DNA of 64,000 nucleotides from Cocleimonas flava (GCF_004339015.1 NZ_SMFQ01000004.1:681901-745900); one strand, 5' to 3'. Counted from the stretch's first letter, positions 34,706-44,491 are shown. Numbers and translations: made by a program. The notes: generated from the sequence alone by a model not told the origin.

Positions 34706-37366
34706 ATGAGTAACGACCATATAAATGATGTTGATCCACAGGAAACGCTGGATTGGACAGAATCTATCGAAGCGATAATTGAGGCCGAAGGCGTTGAACG
34801 CGCTCACTTCATTATCGAAAAGTTAATCGATACTGCACGTACTAACGGTGCAAACCTCCCTTATAGTGCAAGTACTGCTTATATAAATACTATTCCTCCT
34901 CATTTAGAAAAAACCTGCCCGGGTGATGCTGGACTGGAAAGTCGTATTCGTTCCTTTATACGCTGGAATGCTGCGGCAATGGTTGTAAGAGCAAACCGCA
35001 AAGCGAGTGAACTTGGCGGACATATAGCATCTTTTGCCTCATCCGCAACTTTATACGATGTGGGTTTCAATTATTTTTGGCGCGCACCTACTCCGGATCA
35101 TGGTGGCGACTTAATCTATTTTCAGGGACATGCTTCCCCTGGCATTTACGCGCGTTCTTATTTAGAAGGACGCTTCGACGAAGCAACACTCGATACTTTC
35201 AGACAAGAAGCTGGCGGCAAAGGCTTATCTTCTTACCCTCACCCATGGTTAATGCCTGATTACTGGCAGTTCCCTACTGTTTCGATGGGACTCGGTCCAA
35301 TTAAGTCGATCTACCAGGCGCGTTTCATGAAGTATCTGCAACACCGTAAATTAGCTGATACTAAAGACAGACGCGTGTGGGCATTTTTAGGTGATGGTGA
35401 AACCGATGAACCCGAAACACTGGGTGCTATCTCGTTGGCAGGTCGTGAAAAATTAGAGAATCTGACGTGGGTTGTTAACTGTAACTTACAACGCCTTGAT
35501 GGCCCTGTTCGCGGTAACGGTAAAATTGTTCAGGAATTGGAAGCAGTCTTCCGTGGCGCAGGCTGGAACGTTATCAAAGTATTATGGGGAAGCTACTGGG
35601 ATCCATTACTGGCTAAAGATAAAGACGGCATCTTGAAAAAGCGCATGCTTGAAGTTGTTGATGGTGAATTCCAGAACTACAAAGCGAAAGATGGTGCTTA
35701 CGTTCGTGAAAACTTCTTTGGTGCTTACCCTGAGTTGAGCGCAATGGTTCAAAACATGACCGATGATGATATCTGGCGTTTGAATCGTGGTGGTCATGAT
35801 CCACATAAAGTCTATACCGCTTATGATTCTGCAGTGAATCACAAAGACGGCCCTACGGTTATTCTTGCGCATACGGTAAAAGGTTACGGTATGGGTGCTG
35901 CAGGTGAAGGTCAGAATCGTACTCACTCACAAAAGAAATTAACAGAAGATGAAATGATCGCTTTCAAGGACCGTTTCAATATTCCTTTAAGCGATGAAGA
36001 TGCAGCTGCAGCACAATACTATCAACTGGATGATGACAGTCCGGAGAAAAAATACCTGTTAGATCGTCGCAAACAACTCGGTGGCTCATTACCTGTGCGC
36101 AAAAGTACAGCGGCTCCACTTGAAGTTCCACCTATCGATATCTTCCAGCCATTACTTGATGGATCAGGTGATCGCGAAATGTCTACTACCATGGCATTTG
36201 TGCGTATATTAACGATGATTACCCGTGACAAGAAGATGGGTAAATACGTGGTACCAATCGTTCCTGATGAGGCGCGCACCTTCGGTATGGAAGGCATGTT
36301 CAGACAGCTCGGCATATTCTCATCTGTCGGTCAGCTATATGATCCGCAGGATATAGAACAAGTGATGTTCTATAAGGAAGACAAAACCGGTCAGATCCTT
36401 GAAGAAGGTATCACCGAAGCTGGCGCGTTCTCATCATGGATCGCAGCTGCTACGGCATACAGTACGCACAGCGTTAATATGGTTCCGTTCTATATTTACT
36501 ACTCTATGTTCGGCTTCCAACGTATTGGCGACCTTGCATGGTCTGCTGGTGATTCACGCTCACGCGGATTCCTTATTGGGGCAACGGCAGGTAGAACAAC
36601 ACTCGCTGGCGAAGGCTTACAACATCAGGATGGACATGGCATGGTACAAGCCGGATTGATTCCAAACTGTATCAGTTATGACCCTACTTTCGCCTATGAA
36701 ATGGCAGTCATTATTCATGACGGTATGAATCGCATGTACAACAAGCAGGAAGATGTTTACTACTACATCACTGCAATGAATGAATCTTATAAACAACCTG
36801 CTTTACCGAAAGGCGCAGAAAAAGGCATCGTTAAAGGCATGTACTTGCTGAAAAATGGTGGCAAGAAAAAGAACAAAGTCCAGTTAATGGGCTCAGGAAC
36901 TATCTTGCTTGAAGTCATTGCGGCAGCCGATTTATTACTCGAAGACTGGGGTGTGGATTCTGACATCTGGAGTTGCACCAGCTTTAATGAACTCGCTCGT
37001 GAAGCACACGAAGTTGAGCGTTGGAATAGATTACATCCATTAGAAGATGCGAAAGTGCCTTATATCACCAAGCAATTAACGGGTCATCGTGGTCCTGCAG
37101 TAGCGGCGACTGATTATATCAAGCAGTATCCTGAACAGGTAAGAAAGTGGATACCAAGTGCATATACCGTTTTAGGTACAGACGGTTTTGGTCGAAGCGA
37201 TACGCGTGTTGAACTACGTAAGCATTTCGAAGTTGATCGTTACCAGATAACAGTTACAGCGCTTAAAGCGTTAGCTGATGATGGCACATTACCTGCGGTG
37301 AAAGTCGCTGATGCGCTTGAAAAGTACGGTATTGATACCGATAAACTTAACCCACTACAAGCTTAA
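34706..37366 (+). CDS. aceE: Pyruvate dehydrogenase E1 component (homodimeric)
   Basis: 886 residues, the E. coli-type single-chain E1. The N-terminal E1 segment (DPQETLDWTESIEAIIEAEG) and the ThDP-binding GDGETDEPETLGAISLAGREKLENLTWVVNCN are clear. It decarboxylates pyruvate and transfers the acetyl group to the lipoyl domains of E2. First gene of aceE-aceF-lpd with a Shine-Dalgarno GAGATGA just upstream. No pdhR gene precedes it; rnt lies divergently upstream with 159 bases between. Confidence 0.96.
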   Translation: MSNDHINDVDPQETLDWTESIEAIIEAEGVERAHFIIEKLIDTARTNGANLPYSASTAYINTIPPHLEKTCPGDAGLESRIRSFIRWNAAAMVVRANRKASELGGHIASFASSATLYDVGFNYFWRAPTPDHGGDLIYFQGHASPGIYARSYLEGRFDEATLDTFRQEAGGKGLSSYPHPWLMPDYWQFPTVSMGLGPIKSIYQARFMKYLQHRKLADTKDRRVWAFLGDGETDEPETLGAISLAGREKLENLTWVVNCNLQRLDGPVRGNGKIVQELEAVFRGAGWNVIKVLWGSYWDPLLAKDKDGILKKRMLEVVDGEFQNYKAKDGAYVRENFFGAYPELSAMVQNMTDDDIWRLNRGGHDPHKVYTAYDSAVNHKDGPTVILAHTVKGYGMGAAGEGQNRTHSQKKLTEDEMIAFKDRFNIPLSDEDAAAAQYYQLDDDSPEKKYLLDRRKQLGGSLPVRKSTAAPLEVPPIDIFQPLLDGSGDREMSTTMAFVRILTMITRDKKMGKYVVPIVPDEARTFGMEGMFRQLGIFSSVGQLYDPQDIEQVMFYKEDKTGQILEEGITEAGAFSSWIAAATAYSTHSVNMVPFYIYYSMFGFQRIGDLAWSAGDSRSRGFLIGATAGRTTLAGEGLQHQDGHGMVQAGLIPNCISYDPTFAYEMAVIIHDGMNRMYNKQEDVYYYITAMNESYKQPALPKGAEKGIVKGMYLLKNGGKKKNKVQLMGSGTILLEVIAAADLLLEDWGVDSDIWSCTSFNELAREAHEVERWNRLHPLEDAKVPYITKQLTGHRGPAVAATDYIKQYPEQVRKWIPSAYTVLGTDGFGRSDTRVELRKHFEVDRYQITVTALKALADDGTLPAVKVADALEKYGIDTDKLNPLQA

Positions 37367-37380
37367 GGGAGGCCACGATC

Positions 37381-39051
37381 ATGAGTATTAAAGAAATCGT
37401 AGTACCCGATATCGGCGATTTTGATGCCGTTGAAGTTATCGAAGTATTGGTCGCAGAGGGAGACTTCATTGAAGCTGAAGATTCAATCGTAACGGTTGAA
37501 TCAGACAAAGCCTCTATGGAAATCCCGAGTAGCGCGTCAGGTAAAGTTCTTAAGTTAAAAGTTGGACTCGGAGACAATATCTCCGAAGGCACTGTGCTGT
37601 TGATGTTAGAAGTGGATGATTCTGAAAAAGCAGAACCTTCATCAAAAGACTCTTCGGCAACAGATACGCCTGAGAAACCTTCTGAACCAGTGACAACCGA
37701 AGCACCAGCAACACCTGAGTCGAAAAGCGAAAAGCCCGCTGCAGCTTCGACATCTTCAGCCGGAACAACCAGCATTGAAGAGATCGTAGTACCAGATATT
37801 GGTGATTTTGATGAAGTTGAGGTTATCGAAGTACTTGTTACAGAAGGAGATATGGTAGAAGCAGAAGATTCACTTATCACGGTTGAATCAGATAAAGCCT
37901 CTATGGAAATCCCCAGCAGCGCTTCGGGTAAAGTCCTAAAGGTTAAAGTAAATATTGGCGATAAAGTCTCAGAAGGCTCTGTACTATTAATGATGGAAGT
38001 TAATAGTGGGGGAAGCGACGCCAAACCAGAAGCGGCCCCTGAACCCAAAGAAGATGCAGTGAAACTCAATGTTACTGCTCCCGCTGAGGCTAAGCCAAGT
38101 AAATCTTCCGTTGATAAATTATCACCAACAGTACACCTGGATGAAAAACGCTTCAGCAAAGCTTATGCCAGTCCGTCTGTGCGTAAATTCGCACGTGAAC
38201 TTGGCGTAGATTTAGGCGAGGTTTCAGGTACAAGTCGTAAAGGACGTATTAATAAAGACGATGTAAAAGGTTTTGTTAAGAAGGCTTTAACGACCAAATC
38301 AGCTGGTTCATCATTAGGCGTAGCACCTATGCCTGAAATTGATTACTCAAAATTTGGCGAGATAGAAACACAATCTCTGAGTAAGATAAACAAGCTTACT
38401 GGTGAGTTTTTACATCGTAGCTGGGTGACTGTTCCTCATGTTACACAGTTCGATGAAGCCGACATTACAGAAATGGAAGCTTTCCGTAAGCAAATGGGCA
38501 AGGAGATGGAAAAAGATGGCATTAAAATCACGCCGTTAGCTTTCATTATTAGAGCGGTTGTTACAACGCTTAAGCTCTACCCTCGTTTCAATAGTTCTTT
38601 GGATAATACTGGCGAAAACCTGATTCTTAAAAAATACTTCAATATTGGTGTGGCAGTTGATACGCCAGATGGGCTTGTTGTTCCTGTTATTCGGGAGGTT
38701 GATCAAAAGTCACTGGTAGAAATATCACAAGAAATTCGTCAATATGCGCAATTGGCACGCGACAAGAAATTGAAACCTTCTGATATGCAAGGTGGTTGTT
38801 TTACGATCTCTAGTTTAGGTGGTATCGGCGGAACTAAATTTACGCCTATCGTCAATGCACCTGAAGTTGCTGTGCTCGGTGTTTCTAAGTCATCCATGCA
38901 ACCACAATGGGATGGTACTGAGTTCAAACCGCGCCTAATGTTGCCATTATCACTCTCTTATGATCATCGAGTGATTGACGGAGCAGATGGCGCACGATTT
39001 ACTTCACATTTAAGTAAAATGTTATCTGACATTCGTCGCATGATGGTTTAA
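37381..39051 (+). CDS. aceF: Dihydrolipoamide acetyltransferase E2 of the pyruvate dehydrogenase complex
   Basis: 556 residues. Two lipoyl domains (residues about 1-80 and 130-210), each with the lipoylated lysine in ESDKASMEIPSS; an alanine-, glutamate- and serine-rich linker; a peripheral subunit-binding domain (YASPSVRKFARELGVDLGEVSGT) at about 260-295; and a C-terminal catalytic domain ending in SYDHRVIDGADGARF with catalytic DHRxxDG. It moves acetyl groups to CoA. E. coli has three lipoyl domains; two is common in other gammaproteobacteria. It lies 14 bases after aceE. Confidence 0.95.
   Translation: MSIKEIVVPDIGDFDAVEVIEVLVAEGDFIEAEDSIVTVESDKASMEIPSSASGKVLKLKVGLGDNISEGTVLLMLEVDDSEKAEPSSKDSSATDTPEKPSEPVTTEAPATPESKSEKPAAASTSSAGTTSIEEIVVPDIGDFDEVEVIEVLVTEGDMVEAEDSLITVESDKASMEIPSSASGKVLKVKVNIGDKVSEGSVLLMMEVNSGGSDAKPEAAPEPKEDAVKLNVTAPAEAKPSKSSVDKLSPTVHLDEKRFSKAYASPSVRKFARELGVDLGEVSGTSRKGRINKDDVKGFVKKALTTKSAGSSLGVAPMPEIDYSKFGEIETQSLSKINKLTGEFLHRSWVTVPHVTQFDEADITEMEAFRKQMGKEMEKDGIKITPLAFIIRAVVTTLKLYPRFNSSLDNTGENLILKKYFNIGVAVDTPDGLVVPVIREVDQKSLVEISQEIRQYAQLARDKKLKPSDMQGGCFTISSLGGIGGTKFTPIVNAPEVAVLGVSKSSMQPQWDGTEFKPRLMLPLSLSYDHRVIDGADGARFTSHLSKMLSDIRRMMV
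37495..37932 (+). repeat. Internal near-identical DNA repeat encoding tandem lipoyl domains
   Basis: The 50-base stretch starting GTTGAATCAGA at 37495 recurs at 37882 with only a few synonymous changes, a spacing of 387 bases (129 codons). This marks the duplicated lipoyl domains of aceF and suggests recent duplication or gene conversion between the two copies. Confidence 0.85.
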
Positions 39052-39135
39052 AGTATACGGCTAAATAATAATTGATTATATGATTGACTTTTTTAATTAT
39101 AAAGTTTACCGCAAACAATAGAAGGAAGTATTAAT

Positions 39136-40563
39136 ATGCACGCACCCCTAGTAGTCCTAGGCTCAGGCCCAGGTGGTTACACAGCAGCCTTTCGCGCAGC
39201 AGACCTTGGTCTTGAAGTAATAATGATCGAGAAATATGAAATTATTGGAGGAGTCTGTTTAAACGTAGGCTGTATTCCTTCAAAGGCATTATTACACACT
39301 GCTTCAGTTATTAGTGAAGCAGAAGAAGCAGGAAAGCACGGCGTTAGCTTTGGAAAACCAAAGATTGAAATCGACAAAGTACGTGAGAATAAAGATGAAA
39401 TCGTCTCTAAACTTACCGGTGGATTAAAAACACTTGCTAAAATGCGTAAAGTTACCGTAGTACATGGTTATGGTAAATTCACTACTGATAAAGCGATTGA
39501 AGTAGTAGCAGAAGACGGAACTAAAACCGAAGTTACTTTTGATAATTGTATTATTGCAGCAGGTTCTCGTGTAACTAAATTGCCATTTATTCCATGGGAT
39601 GACCCACGCGTAATGGACTCTACAGGCGCTTTAGAACTCGAAGATATACCCGAGCGTTTATTAGTTGTTGGTGGCGGAATCATTGGTTTAGAGATGGCAA
39701 CTGTTTATGATGCACTTGGCTCTCAAGTAACCATCGTAGAACTATCTCCGGGCCTAATGCCTGGTACTGATCGCGATCTTGTTAAGCCATTAGAGCGTCG
39801 CATTGCCAAGCAATACGAAAACATTTTCACGAATACTAAACTTGCTTCTATTGAGCCAACTGATGCTGGTATGTTATGTAAGTTTGAAGCACTTGATGAA
39901 AAGACAGCTAAGAACGTACCTGAGTCTGATACATTCGATCGCGTACTTGTTTCAATCGGTCGTTCACCAAACGGTAAATTGATTGACGCTGATAAAGCAG
40001 GTGTTGCAGTGGATGATCATGGCTTTATCGCTACTGATAACCAAATGCGCACTAATGTGCCTCACATCTTTGCGATTGGTGACATCGTTGGGCAACCAAT
40101 GCTGGCTCATAAAGCAACACATGAAGGCAAAACAGCCGCTGAAGTTATTGCGGGTCACAAAGCATTCTTTGATGCTCGTGCCATTCCATCTGTTGCTTAC
40201 ACTAATCCTGAAATTGCATGGATGGGTAAAACAGAAGAAGAGTGTAAAGCAGAAGGTATTGAAATCACCAAAGGTGCATTCCCATGGGCTGCAAGTGGAC
40301 GTTCATTAAGTAACGGCCGTAGCGAAGGTATGACTAAGGTAATGTTTGATAAAGGTACTGGCCAGATCATCGGCGCAGGTATCGTTGGAACAAACGCTGG
40401 TGAGTTAATCGCTGAAGCTGTATTGGCACTTGAAATGGGTGCTGATGCTGAAGATATTGGTTTAACTATTCATCCGCATCCAACACTTTCTGAAACATTC
40501 AACTTCGCTGCAGAAGTTGCTGAAGGTACTTGTACGGATATTTACGTACCAAAAAGAAAGTAA
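39136..40563 (+). CDS. lpd: Dihydrolipoyl dehydrogenase E3
   Basis: 475 residues. FAD-binding GSGPGGYTAAFRAA at 9-22, redox-active disulphide C41 and C46 in GGVCLNVGCIPSK, NAD-binding VVGGGIIGLEMATV near 177, and the C-terminal HPHPTLSE with the catalytic histidine. It reoxidises dihydrolipoamide of aceF (and probably of other 2-oxoacid dehydrogenases). A GAAGGAAG Shine-Dalgarno lies 12 bases upstream of the ATG at 39136. Third gene of the pdh operon. A strong terminator follows at 40633. Confidence 0.96.
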   Translation: MHAPLVVLGSGPGGYTAAFRAADLGLEVIMIEKYEIIGGVCLNVGCIPSKALLHTASVISEAEEAGKHGVSFGKPKIEIDKVRENKDEIVSKLTGGLKTLAKMRKVTVVHGYGKFTTDKAIEVVAEDGTKTEVTFDNCIIAAGSRVTKLPFIPWDDPRVMDSTGALELEDIPERLLVVGGGIIGLEMATVYDALGSQVTIVELSPGLMPGTDRDLVKPLERRIAKQYENIFTNTKLASIEPTDAGMLCKFEALDEKTAKNVPESDTFDRVLVSIGRSPNGKLIDADKAGVAVDDHGFIATDNQMRTNVPHIFAIGDIVGQPMLAHKATHEGKTAAEVIAGHKAFFDARAIPSVAYTNPEIAWMGKTEEECKAEGIEITKGAFPWAASGRSLSNGRSEGMTKVMFDKGTGQIIGAGIVGTNAGELIAEAVLALEMGADAEDIGLTIHPHPTLSETFNFAAEVAEGTCTDIYVPKRK

Positions 40564-40632
40564 ATGTTTTAGTTAGCGACTCTATCCATTAATTATTCGC
40601 TTAATTAATGAATAAATAAGCAACTCAAAAAA

Positions 40633-40657
40633 GGCGTTCATTTGAACGCCTTTTTTT
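40633..40657 (+). terminator. Intrinsic terminator of the pyruvate dehydrogenase operon
   Basis: GGCGTTCA (40633-40640) and TGAACGCC (40643-40650) form an eight-base-pair stem followed by seven T. Located 70 bases after the lpd stop, it is the strongest classical terminator in the window and is followed 30 bases later by a C6-element copy in the same direction. Confidence 0.9.
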
Positions 40658-40688
40658 ATGACACGCTCTTATTATTTATATTACTTAG

Positions 40689-40717
40689 GTCACCCCCCTA
40701 CTTTGAGGCGTTTTTTT
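40689..40717 (+). terminator. C6-TACTT element, copy 12
   Basis: GTCACCCCCCTACTTTGAGG followed by CG and seven T. It follows the strong lpd terminator in the same direction, so it would be a backup terminator rather than the main one. Confidence 0.8.
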
Positions 40718-40881
40718 GTTCGTGCCTTTCAAATGATTACAAACATTCTAAAGCTTCTATGCTTTCGTCTTTTACTATGCCGCCACGTTATAATATTCAG
40801 CATGGCATTTAATCAACATCGTACTTAATCAAATTGCACTTGTTCGACAATCAAATGTCATAGCAACGTAACGATTTGAAG

Positions 40882-41772
40882 ATGAAAGACACCGAAAAAA
40901 CACAGAGAATGAAAACCATTAATAAACTTGCAGCATGCCTTTTCTTAGCAGTATTTAGTTTTATTCTTGCTAATACTGTTTGGGCTGATACTAGCTCTGA
41001 TACCAATGTTATTGCGCTTGAAGAAAGTGGGCACAGTAGCGAACAAACGAATCACAAAGAGAATGGTGAATACGTAAGAAAACGCTTTCTGCGCTTAATG
41101 AAAAAGCCTTTCGATACTAAAGACTCAAGAACCAGAATTCTGATAATCGGCGATAGTCACGCTCAGGACTTTCTAAACGCCATTGCTGAAAACAAGCTAT
41201 TAAAAAACAGTCAGATAAGAACGCGCTATATTCCCACCCGTTGCCAGATATATCTTGGGAAATCAGCTTATAAAGAAATTCATGAAAATGATGTAAGCCT
41301 CTGTAATCAATCAGATAGCCTGGAAAGTGCGAAAGCACAAATAACAGAAGCCGATATCATTATATTTTCAGCACTCTGGAGAATGTGGGCAGTAAAGGCC
41401 TTACCCAGAACCATCAGTAACCTTGGACTTTCTCCAGAACAAAAACTGTATGTAATCGGTAGACGTAGCTTTTTAAAGCCTAACAAAGAACAACTGCATG
41501 ACCTATCTAAGAACCAACAGCAGAACTTGAGATTAGCAGTAGACATTCATCAACAAGCCATTAATACAGCAATGGCCAAGGTACTGGATGTACAGACATT
41601 TGTAGATGTACATTTTTGGGTATGTGGGCGAGAAGCAAGTTGCCCTGTTTTCACTGATAACATGAAGTTAATTTCTTTTGATGGTGGCCATCTCAGTAAA
41701 GATGGCGCACGCTATCTGGGCAGGATTCTCTTTAACAAGTCTCAGTTATCAGCATTAATCAACCCTGATTAA
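40882..41772 (+). CDS. SGNH-domain protein, exported
   Basis: About 296 residues from ATG 40882, or 287 from the ATG at 40909 that directly opens the signal peptide MKTINKLAACLFLAVFSFILANTVWA; both are open. The SGNH hydrolase/acyltransferase motifs are visible: block I ILIIGDSHAQDF near residue 90 and the last block DGGHLSKDGARYLG near the C-terminus with the catalytic D-x-x-H. Related domains are fused to acyltransferase-3 membrane proteins (OafA-type) that O-acetylate surface glycans; here it stands alone without a membrane domain. A role in esterification or deacylation of an envelope glycan is inferred; the substrate is unknown. Confidence 0.72.
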   Translation: MKDTEKTQRMKTINKLAACLFLAVFSFILANTVWADTSSDTNVIALEESGHSSEQTNHKENGEYVRKRFLRLMKKPFDTKDSRTRILIIGDSHAQDFLNAIAENKLLKNSQIRTRYIPTRCQIYLGKSAYKEIHENDVSLCNQSDSLESAKAQITEADIIIFSALWRMWAVKALPRTISNLGLSPEQKLYVIGRRSFLKPNKEQLHDLSKNQQQNLRLAVDIHQQAINTAMAKVLDVQTFVDVHFWVCGREASCPVFTDNMKLISFDGGHLSKDGARYLGRILFNKSQLSALINPD

Positions 41773-41785
41773 TACTGCTGCAGAC

Positions 41786-42268
41786 TTAGTCTCTAAAGTT
41801 TGTAAATTGCACAGGCACACCTATGTCTTCACCACGTAGCATTGCCATTACCTGTTGCAAGTCATCGCGCTTTTTGCCGGTAACTCGCATTTGCTTGTCC
41901 TGCATTTGAGTGGTGACCTTAAATTTACCAGCCTTAATCAATTTGCTCACTTTACGGCCAGCATCACCATCTAAACCTTGTTTAAGTAAAATTCTCTGGC
42001 GCGTATTTTTTAACTGACCTTCGATATCCTGAATATCCAGAGCACTGGTATCTACTTTTCTAGCGACCATTTTCGAGCGCAATACATCACGCATCTGTTT
42101 TATCTGGAACTCACCTTCAGCCTTTAATGTAATGACTTCATCGTTTAATTCAAATGAGCAATCACACCCTTTGAAATCATAACGAGTACTGACTTCTTTA
42201 TTGGCTTGATCGACGGCATTTCTTAACTCATGCATATCAACTTCTGAAACCACATCAAACGATGGCAT
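41786..42268 (-). CDS. yajQ: YajQ family cyclic-di-GMP-binding / nucleotide-binding protein
   Basis: 160 residues, standard length. The sequence MPSFDVVSEVDMHELRNAVDQANKEVSTRYDFKG opens it and the DUF520 pattern continues through GRKVSKLIKAGKFKVTTQMQDKQMRVTGKKRDDLQQVMAML. YajQ-type proteins bind nucleotides, and some bind cyclic di-GMP and alter transcription. It is a single gene, converging on the SGNH gene with only 13 bases between stops. Start ATG at 42268. Confidence 0.95.
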   Translation of the reverse strand: MPSFDVVSEVDMHELRNAVDQANKEVSTRYDFKGCDCSFELNDEVITLKAEGEFQIKQMRDVLRSKMVARKVDTSALDIQDIEGQLKNTRQRILLKQGLDGDAGRKVSKLIKAGKFKVTTQMQDKQMRVTGKKRDDLQQVMAMLRGEDIGVPVQFTNFRD

Positions 42269-42540
42269 AGTTTTACCTCTTTACGATTTTATTATTTATG
42301 ATAGGCGTATTTTACACCATTATTCTACAGCAAAAAACTCGTGACCGAGTTGTAACTTAAGACTAACTTACTCCTAAATAGCTAAGAAATATAAGGATTT
42401 CTTAGACTTCCGCAGCCTTAAAATATTTTATGGATCGTGCTGACTTCTCTCTACAATTTTTAATCATAACTACCCTATGAAAATGCGTATTCACAGTTAT
42501 ATACTACGTGTTCATTTATAAACTTATATCGGTATTTCTT

Positions 42541-43074
42541 ATGTCTAGAACCTATCAATTGACGTTAATTCTTTTGTGTTCTTTTGTTCTCAATGCCTGT
42601 GACAACAGCAAACCTGAAGCAGAGGTAGAGACCAAAAAAGAGGTTAAAACAGAGACAAAGTCAGAGAAAAAGACAGAAGCAAAAGCCGAGATGTCAGCTG
42701 CAGATTCAATAACAATTGTTGACCCTTACATAAGAGCCATGCCTCCCGGTCAAAAAGTAACGGCAATGTTTATGACGATGGAAAATTCATCGCCTTCATT
42801 ACAAGATCTAGTATCTGCAGATACCACTGCCAGTGAACATGCGGAGCTACATGAACACAAAATGATTGATGGCATGATGAAAATGGGACAGGTTGAAAAA
42901 ATATCCGTTGAGGCAAATGGATCTGCAGCACTGAAACCAGGTGGTTACCACATTATGTTGATTGGCTTGAAAAAAGACCTTCAACCCGGCGAAATGGTCG
43001 ATATTAAGCTGACCTTTAAAGACGGTTCGAGTAAAACAGTAAAAACAGAAGTGAAGAAAATAGCCGTTAATTAA
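42541..43074 (+). CDS. PCuAC-type periplasmic copper chaperone (lipoprotein)
   Basis: 177 residues. A lipoprotein signal ends in the lipobox LNAC with C20, so the mature protein is membrane-anchored, followed by a Lys/Glu-rich linker (residues 24-50). The DUF461 copper-binding pattern is present: EHAELHEHKMIDGMMKM (H100, H104, H106, M108) and GGYHIML (H137, M139). PCuAC delivers Cu(I) to the CuA or CuB site of cytochrome c oxidase. The start at 42541 is chosen over 42508 because it directly precedes the signal peptide. It is followed by SCO1 on the same strand, the classical assembly pair. Confidence 0.9.
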   Translation: MSRTYQLTLILLCSFVLNACDNSKPEAEVETKKEVKTETKSEKKTEAKAEMSAADSITIVDPYIRAMPPGQKVTAMFMTMENSSPSLQDLVSADTTASEHAELHEHKMIDGMMKMGQVEKISVEANGSAALKPGGYHIMLIGLKKDLQPGEMVDIKLTFKDGSSKTVKTEVKKIAVN

Positions 43075-43129
43075 TTCACCTCTTCTAAGCTACTGATTTT
43101 AAATCAACTAAATCCAGAGAAACACAATT

Positions 43130-43720
43130 ATGTCAAAAGCCCTTATCCCACTTTCTATTATCGCGCTTGTATTAGGCTTAGTTATTGGGAATAGCTTTTT
43201 TGAAGCACCAAAGCCAAAATCTGGTGAATACATCGATCCACCTGGCGGTGATTTCACGCTACAAAGTATTAACGGTGATGTCAGCTTAAGCGACTACAAG
43301 GGCAAGGTTACTCTTCTGTATTTTGGTTATACATTTTGCCCAGACGTTTGCCCAACCTCGCTATCTCGGGTAGGGGCAGCATTTAAAAAGCTCAACGAAG
43401 ATGAGCTTAAACATGTTCAAGGGATACTTATCAGCGTAGACCCAGATCGCGATACACTGCAAAAACTAGCGGACTATACAAAGTACTTTCACCCTCAAAT
43501 AGTGGGAATAACGGGTACTAAAGAAAAAATTGATGAAATCGCTGCGCGGTATGATGTTAAATATCGAAAAGCAGAGGGCACAACTGCGGCTAGCTACCTT
43601 GTTGATCACACAGCCTATATTTTCGTTTTGGATAAAACAGGAAAGATCAGAGAATATCTTCCACATGCTGTCGAAGTAGATCGTGCGGTTGAGGTTATTC
43701 GTAAGCTGATAAATGAGTAG
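43130..43720 (+). CDS. SCO1/SenC family cytochrome c oxidase assembly protein
   Basis: 196 residues. An N-terminal membrane anchor (LIPLSIIALVLGLVIGNSFF) is followed by a thioredoxin-like fold. Copper ligands are C70 and C74 in TFCPDVCP and H160 in VDHTAYIF, all in place. It receives copper from PCuAC and metallates or reduces the CuA centre. Located 55 bases after the PCuAC gene. No oxidase subunit gene is within the window, so the target is inferred. A C6-element terminator follows. Confidence 0.94.
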   Translation: MSKALIPLSIIALVLGLVIGNSFFEAPKPKSGEYIDPPGGDFTLQSINGDVSLSDYKGKVTLLYFGYTFCPDVCPTSLSRVGAAFKKLNEDELKHVQGILISVDPDRDTLQKLADYTKYFHPQIVGITGTKEKIDEIAARYDVKYRKAEGTTAASYLVDHTAYIFVLDKTGKIREYLPHAVEVDRAVEVIRKLINE

Positions 43721-43810
43721 CTAGCTCGACGAGAAACACGGCACAATTAATTATTAATCACGCCACTTTAATAACGTTTTCGTTTTCGGTTTAGCTTTAA
43801 ACGTTACTAA

Positions 43811-43838
43811 GTCACCCCCCTACTTTGAGGGCTTTTTT
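43811..43838 (+). terminator. C6-TACTT element, copy 13, terminator of SCO1
   Basis: GTCACCCCCCTACTTTGAGG followed by GC and six T; CCCT pairs with AGGG. A separate hairpin with arms TAACGTTT (43772-43779) and AAACGTTA (43799-43806) lies just before it. It sits between convergent genes, in the right direction for SCO1. Confidence 0.8.
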
Positions 43839-43888
43839 CAAGGTAAATAGAGCTAGTGCAGAACTGGATGTTTATGTAGTTATATGAA

Positions 43889-44386
43889 CTAGAGCATCTT
43901 CTGCCAATGGCCAACATCGACCCATTGATCAAATTTAAAACCTACTTCTTTAAAGCGGCCCGCCTTTTCAAAACCTAATTTTTCATGAAGTTTCACGCTA
44001 GCTTCGTTTGGCAAAGCGATAATTGACATCAAGGTATGCGCTGAAGTGGTGTTATCGATGAGATCAAACAGGTGCTGATAGAGCTTTGTGCCAAGACCCT
44101 TTTCACCGTTTCCATTTTCCGTATAAATCGTCACCTCTAAAGTGCCCTTATAGGCTTCTCTCACAGCGTATTTATTGGCATAGGCATAGCCAATGATCTT
44201 GCCTTGCTGCTCATAGACTATCCACGGATAAGACTCGGTAGTAGTGCTAATGCGACGAGTCATCTCTTCAACAGAGACAGGGTCGTATTCAAAAGAGATA
44301 CAGGTGTTCTCGATATAGTAGTTATAAATTTCACAGATTGCAGCTGCATCATCTGTGGTTACGGAACGAATCAAACCCGAGCTCAT
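43889..44386 (-). CDS. GNAT family N-acetyltransferase (phosphinothricin/methionine acetyltransferase-like)
   Basis: 165 residues, the size of MnaT/PAT proteins. Typical segments are IRSVTTDDAAAICEIYNYYIENTCISFEYDPVSVEEM, IVYEQQGKIIGYAYANKY, VTIYTENGNGEKGLGTKLYQHL (acetyl-CoA-binding turn) and SVKLHEKLGFEKAGRFKEVGFKFDQWVDVGHWQKML. This close match to the pat/MnaT family suggests acetylation of an amino group on a small molecule such as methionine sulfoximine or another toxic amino acid. Isolated between SCO1 and TrmJ. Confidence 0.87.
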   Translation of the reverse strand: MSSGLIRSVTTDDAAAICEIYNYYIENTCISFEYDPVSVEEMTRRISTTTESYPWIVYEQQGKIIGYAYANKYAVREAYKGTLEVTIYTENGNGEKGLGTKLYQHLFDLIDNTTSAHTLMSIIALPNEASVKLHEKLGFEKAGRFKEVGFKFDQWVDVGHWQKML

Positions 44387-44491
44387 CTGAACCCCCTAGC
44401 GCTTTAAATGGTCAAGGTAGCTAGTTTAATTAAAGGATTTAGAGCTGTCTATTCAAGGTTTTATTTATTAGCGTAATTGGGAAATTATCAA

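Larger units (their letters stand above)
40564..40881. other. Intergenic region after lpd, 318 bases
   Basis: Holds the lpd terminator (40633-40657) and a C6 element (40689-40717), then AT-rich sequence that should contain the promoter of the SGNH gene. No additional gene seen. Confidence 0.6.
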
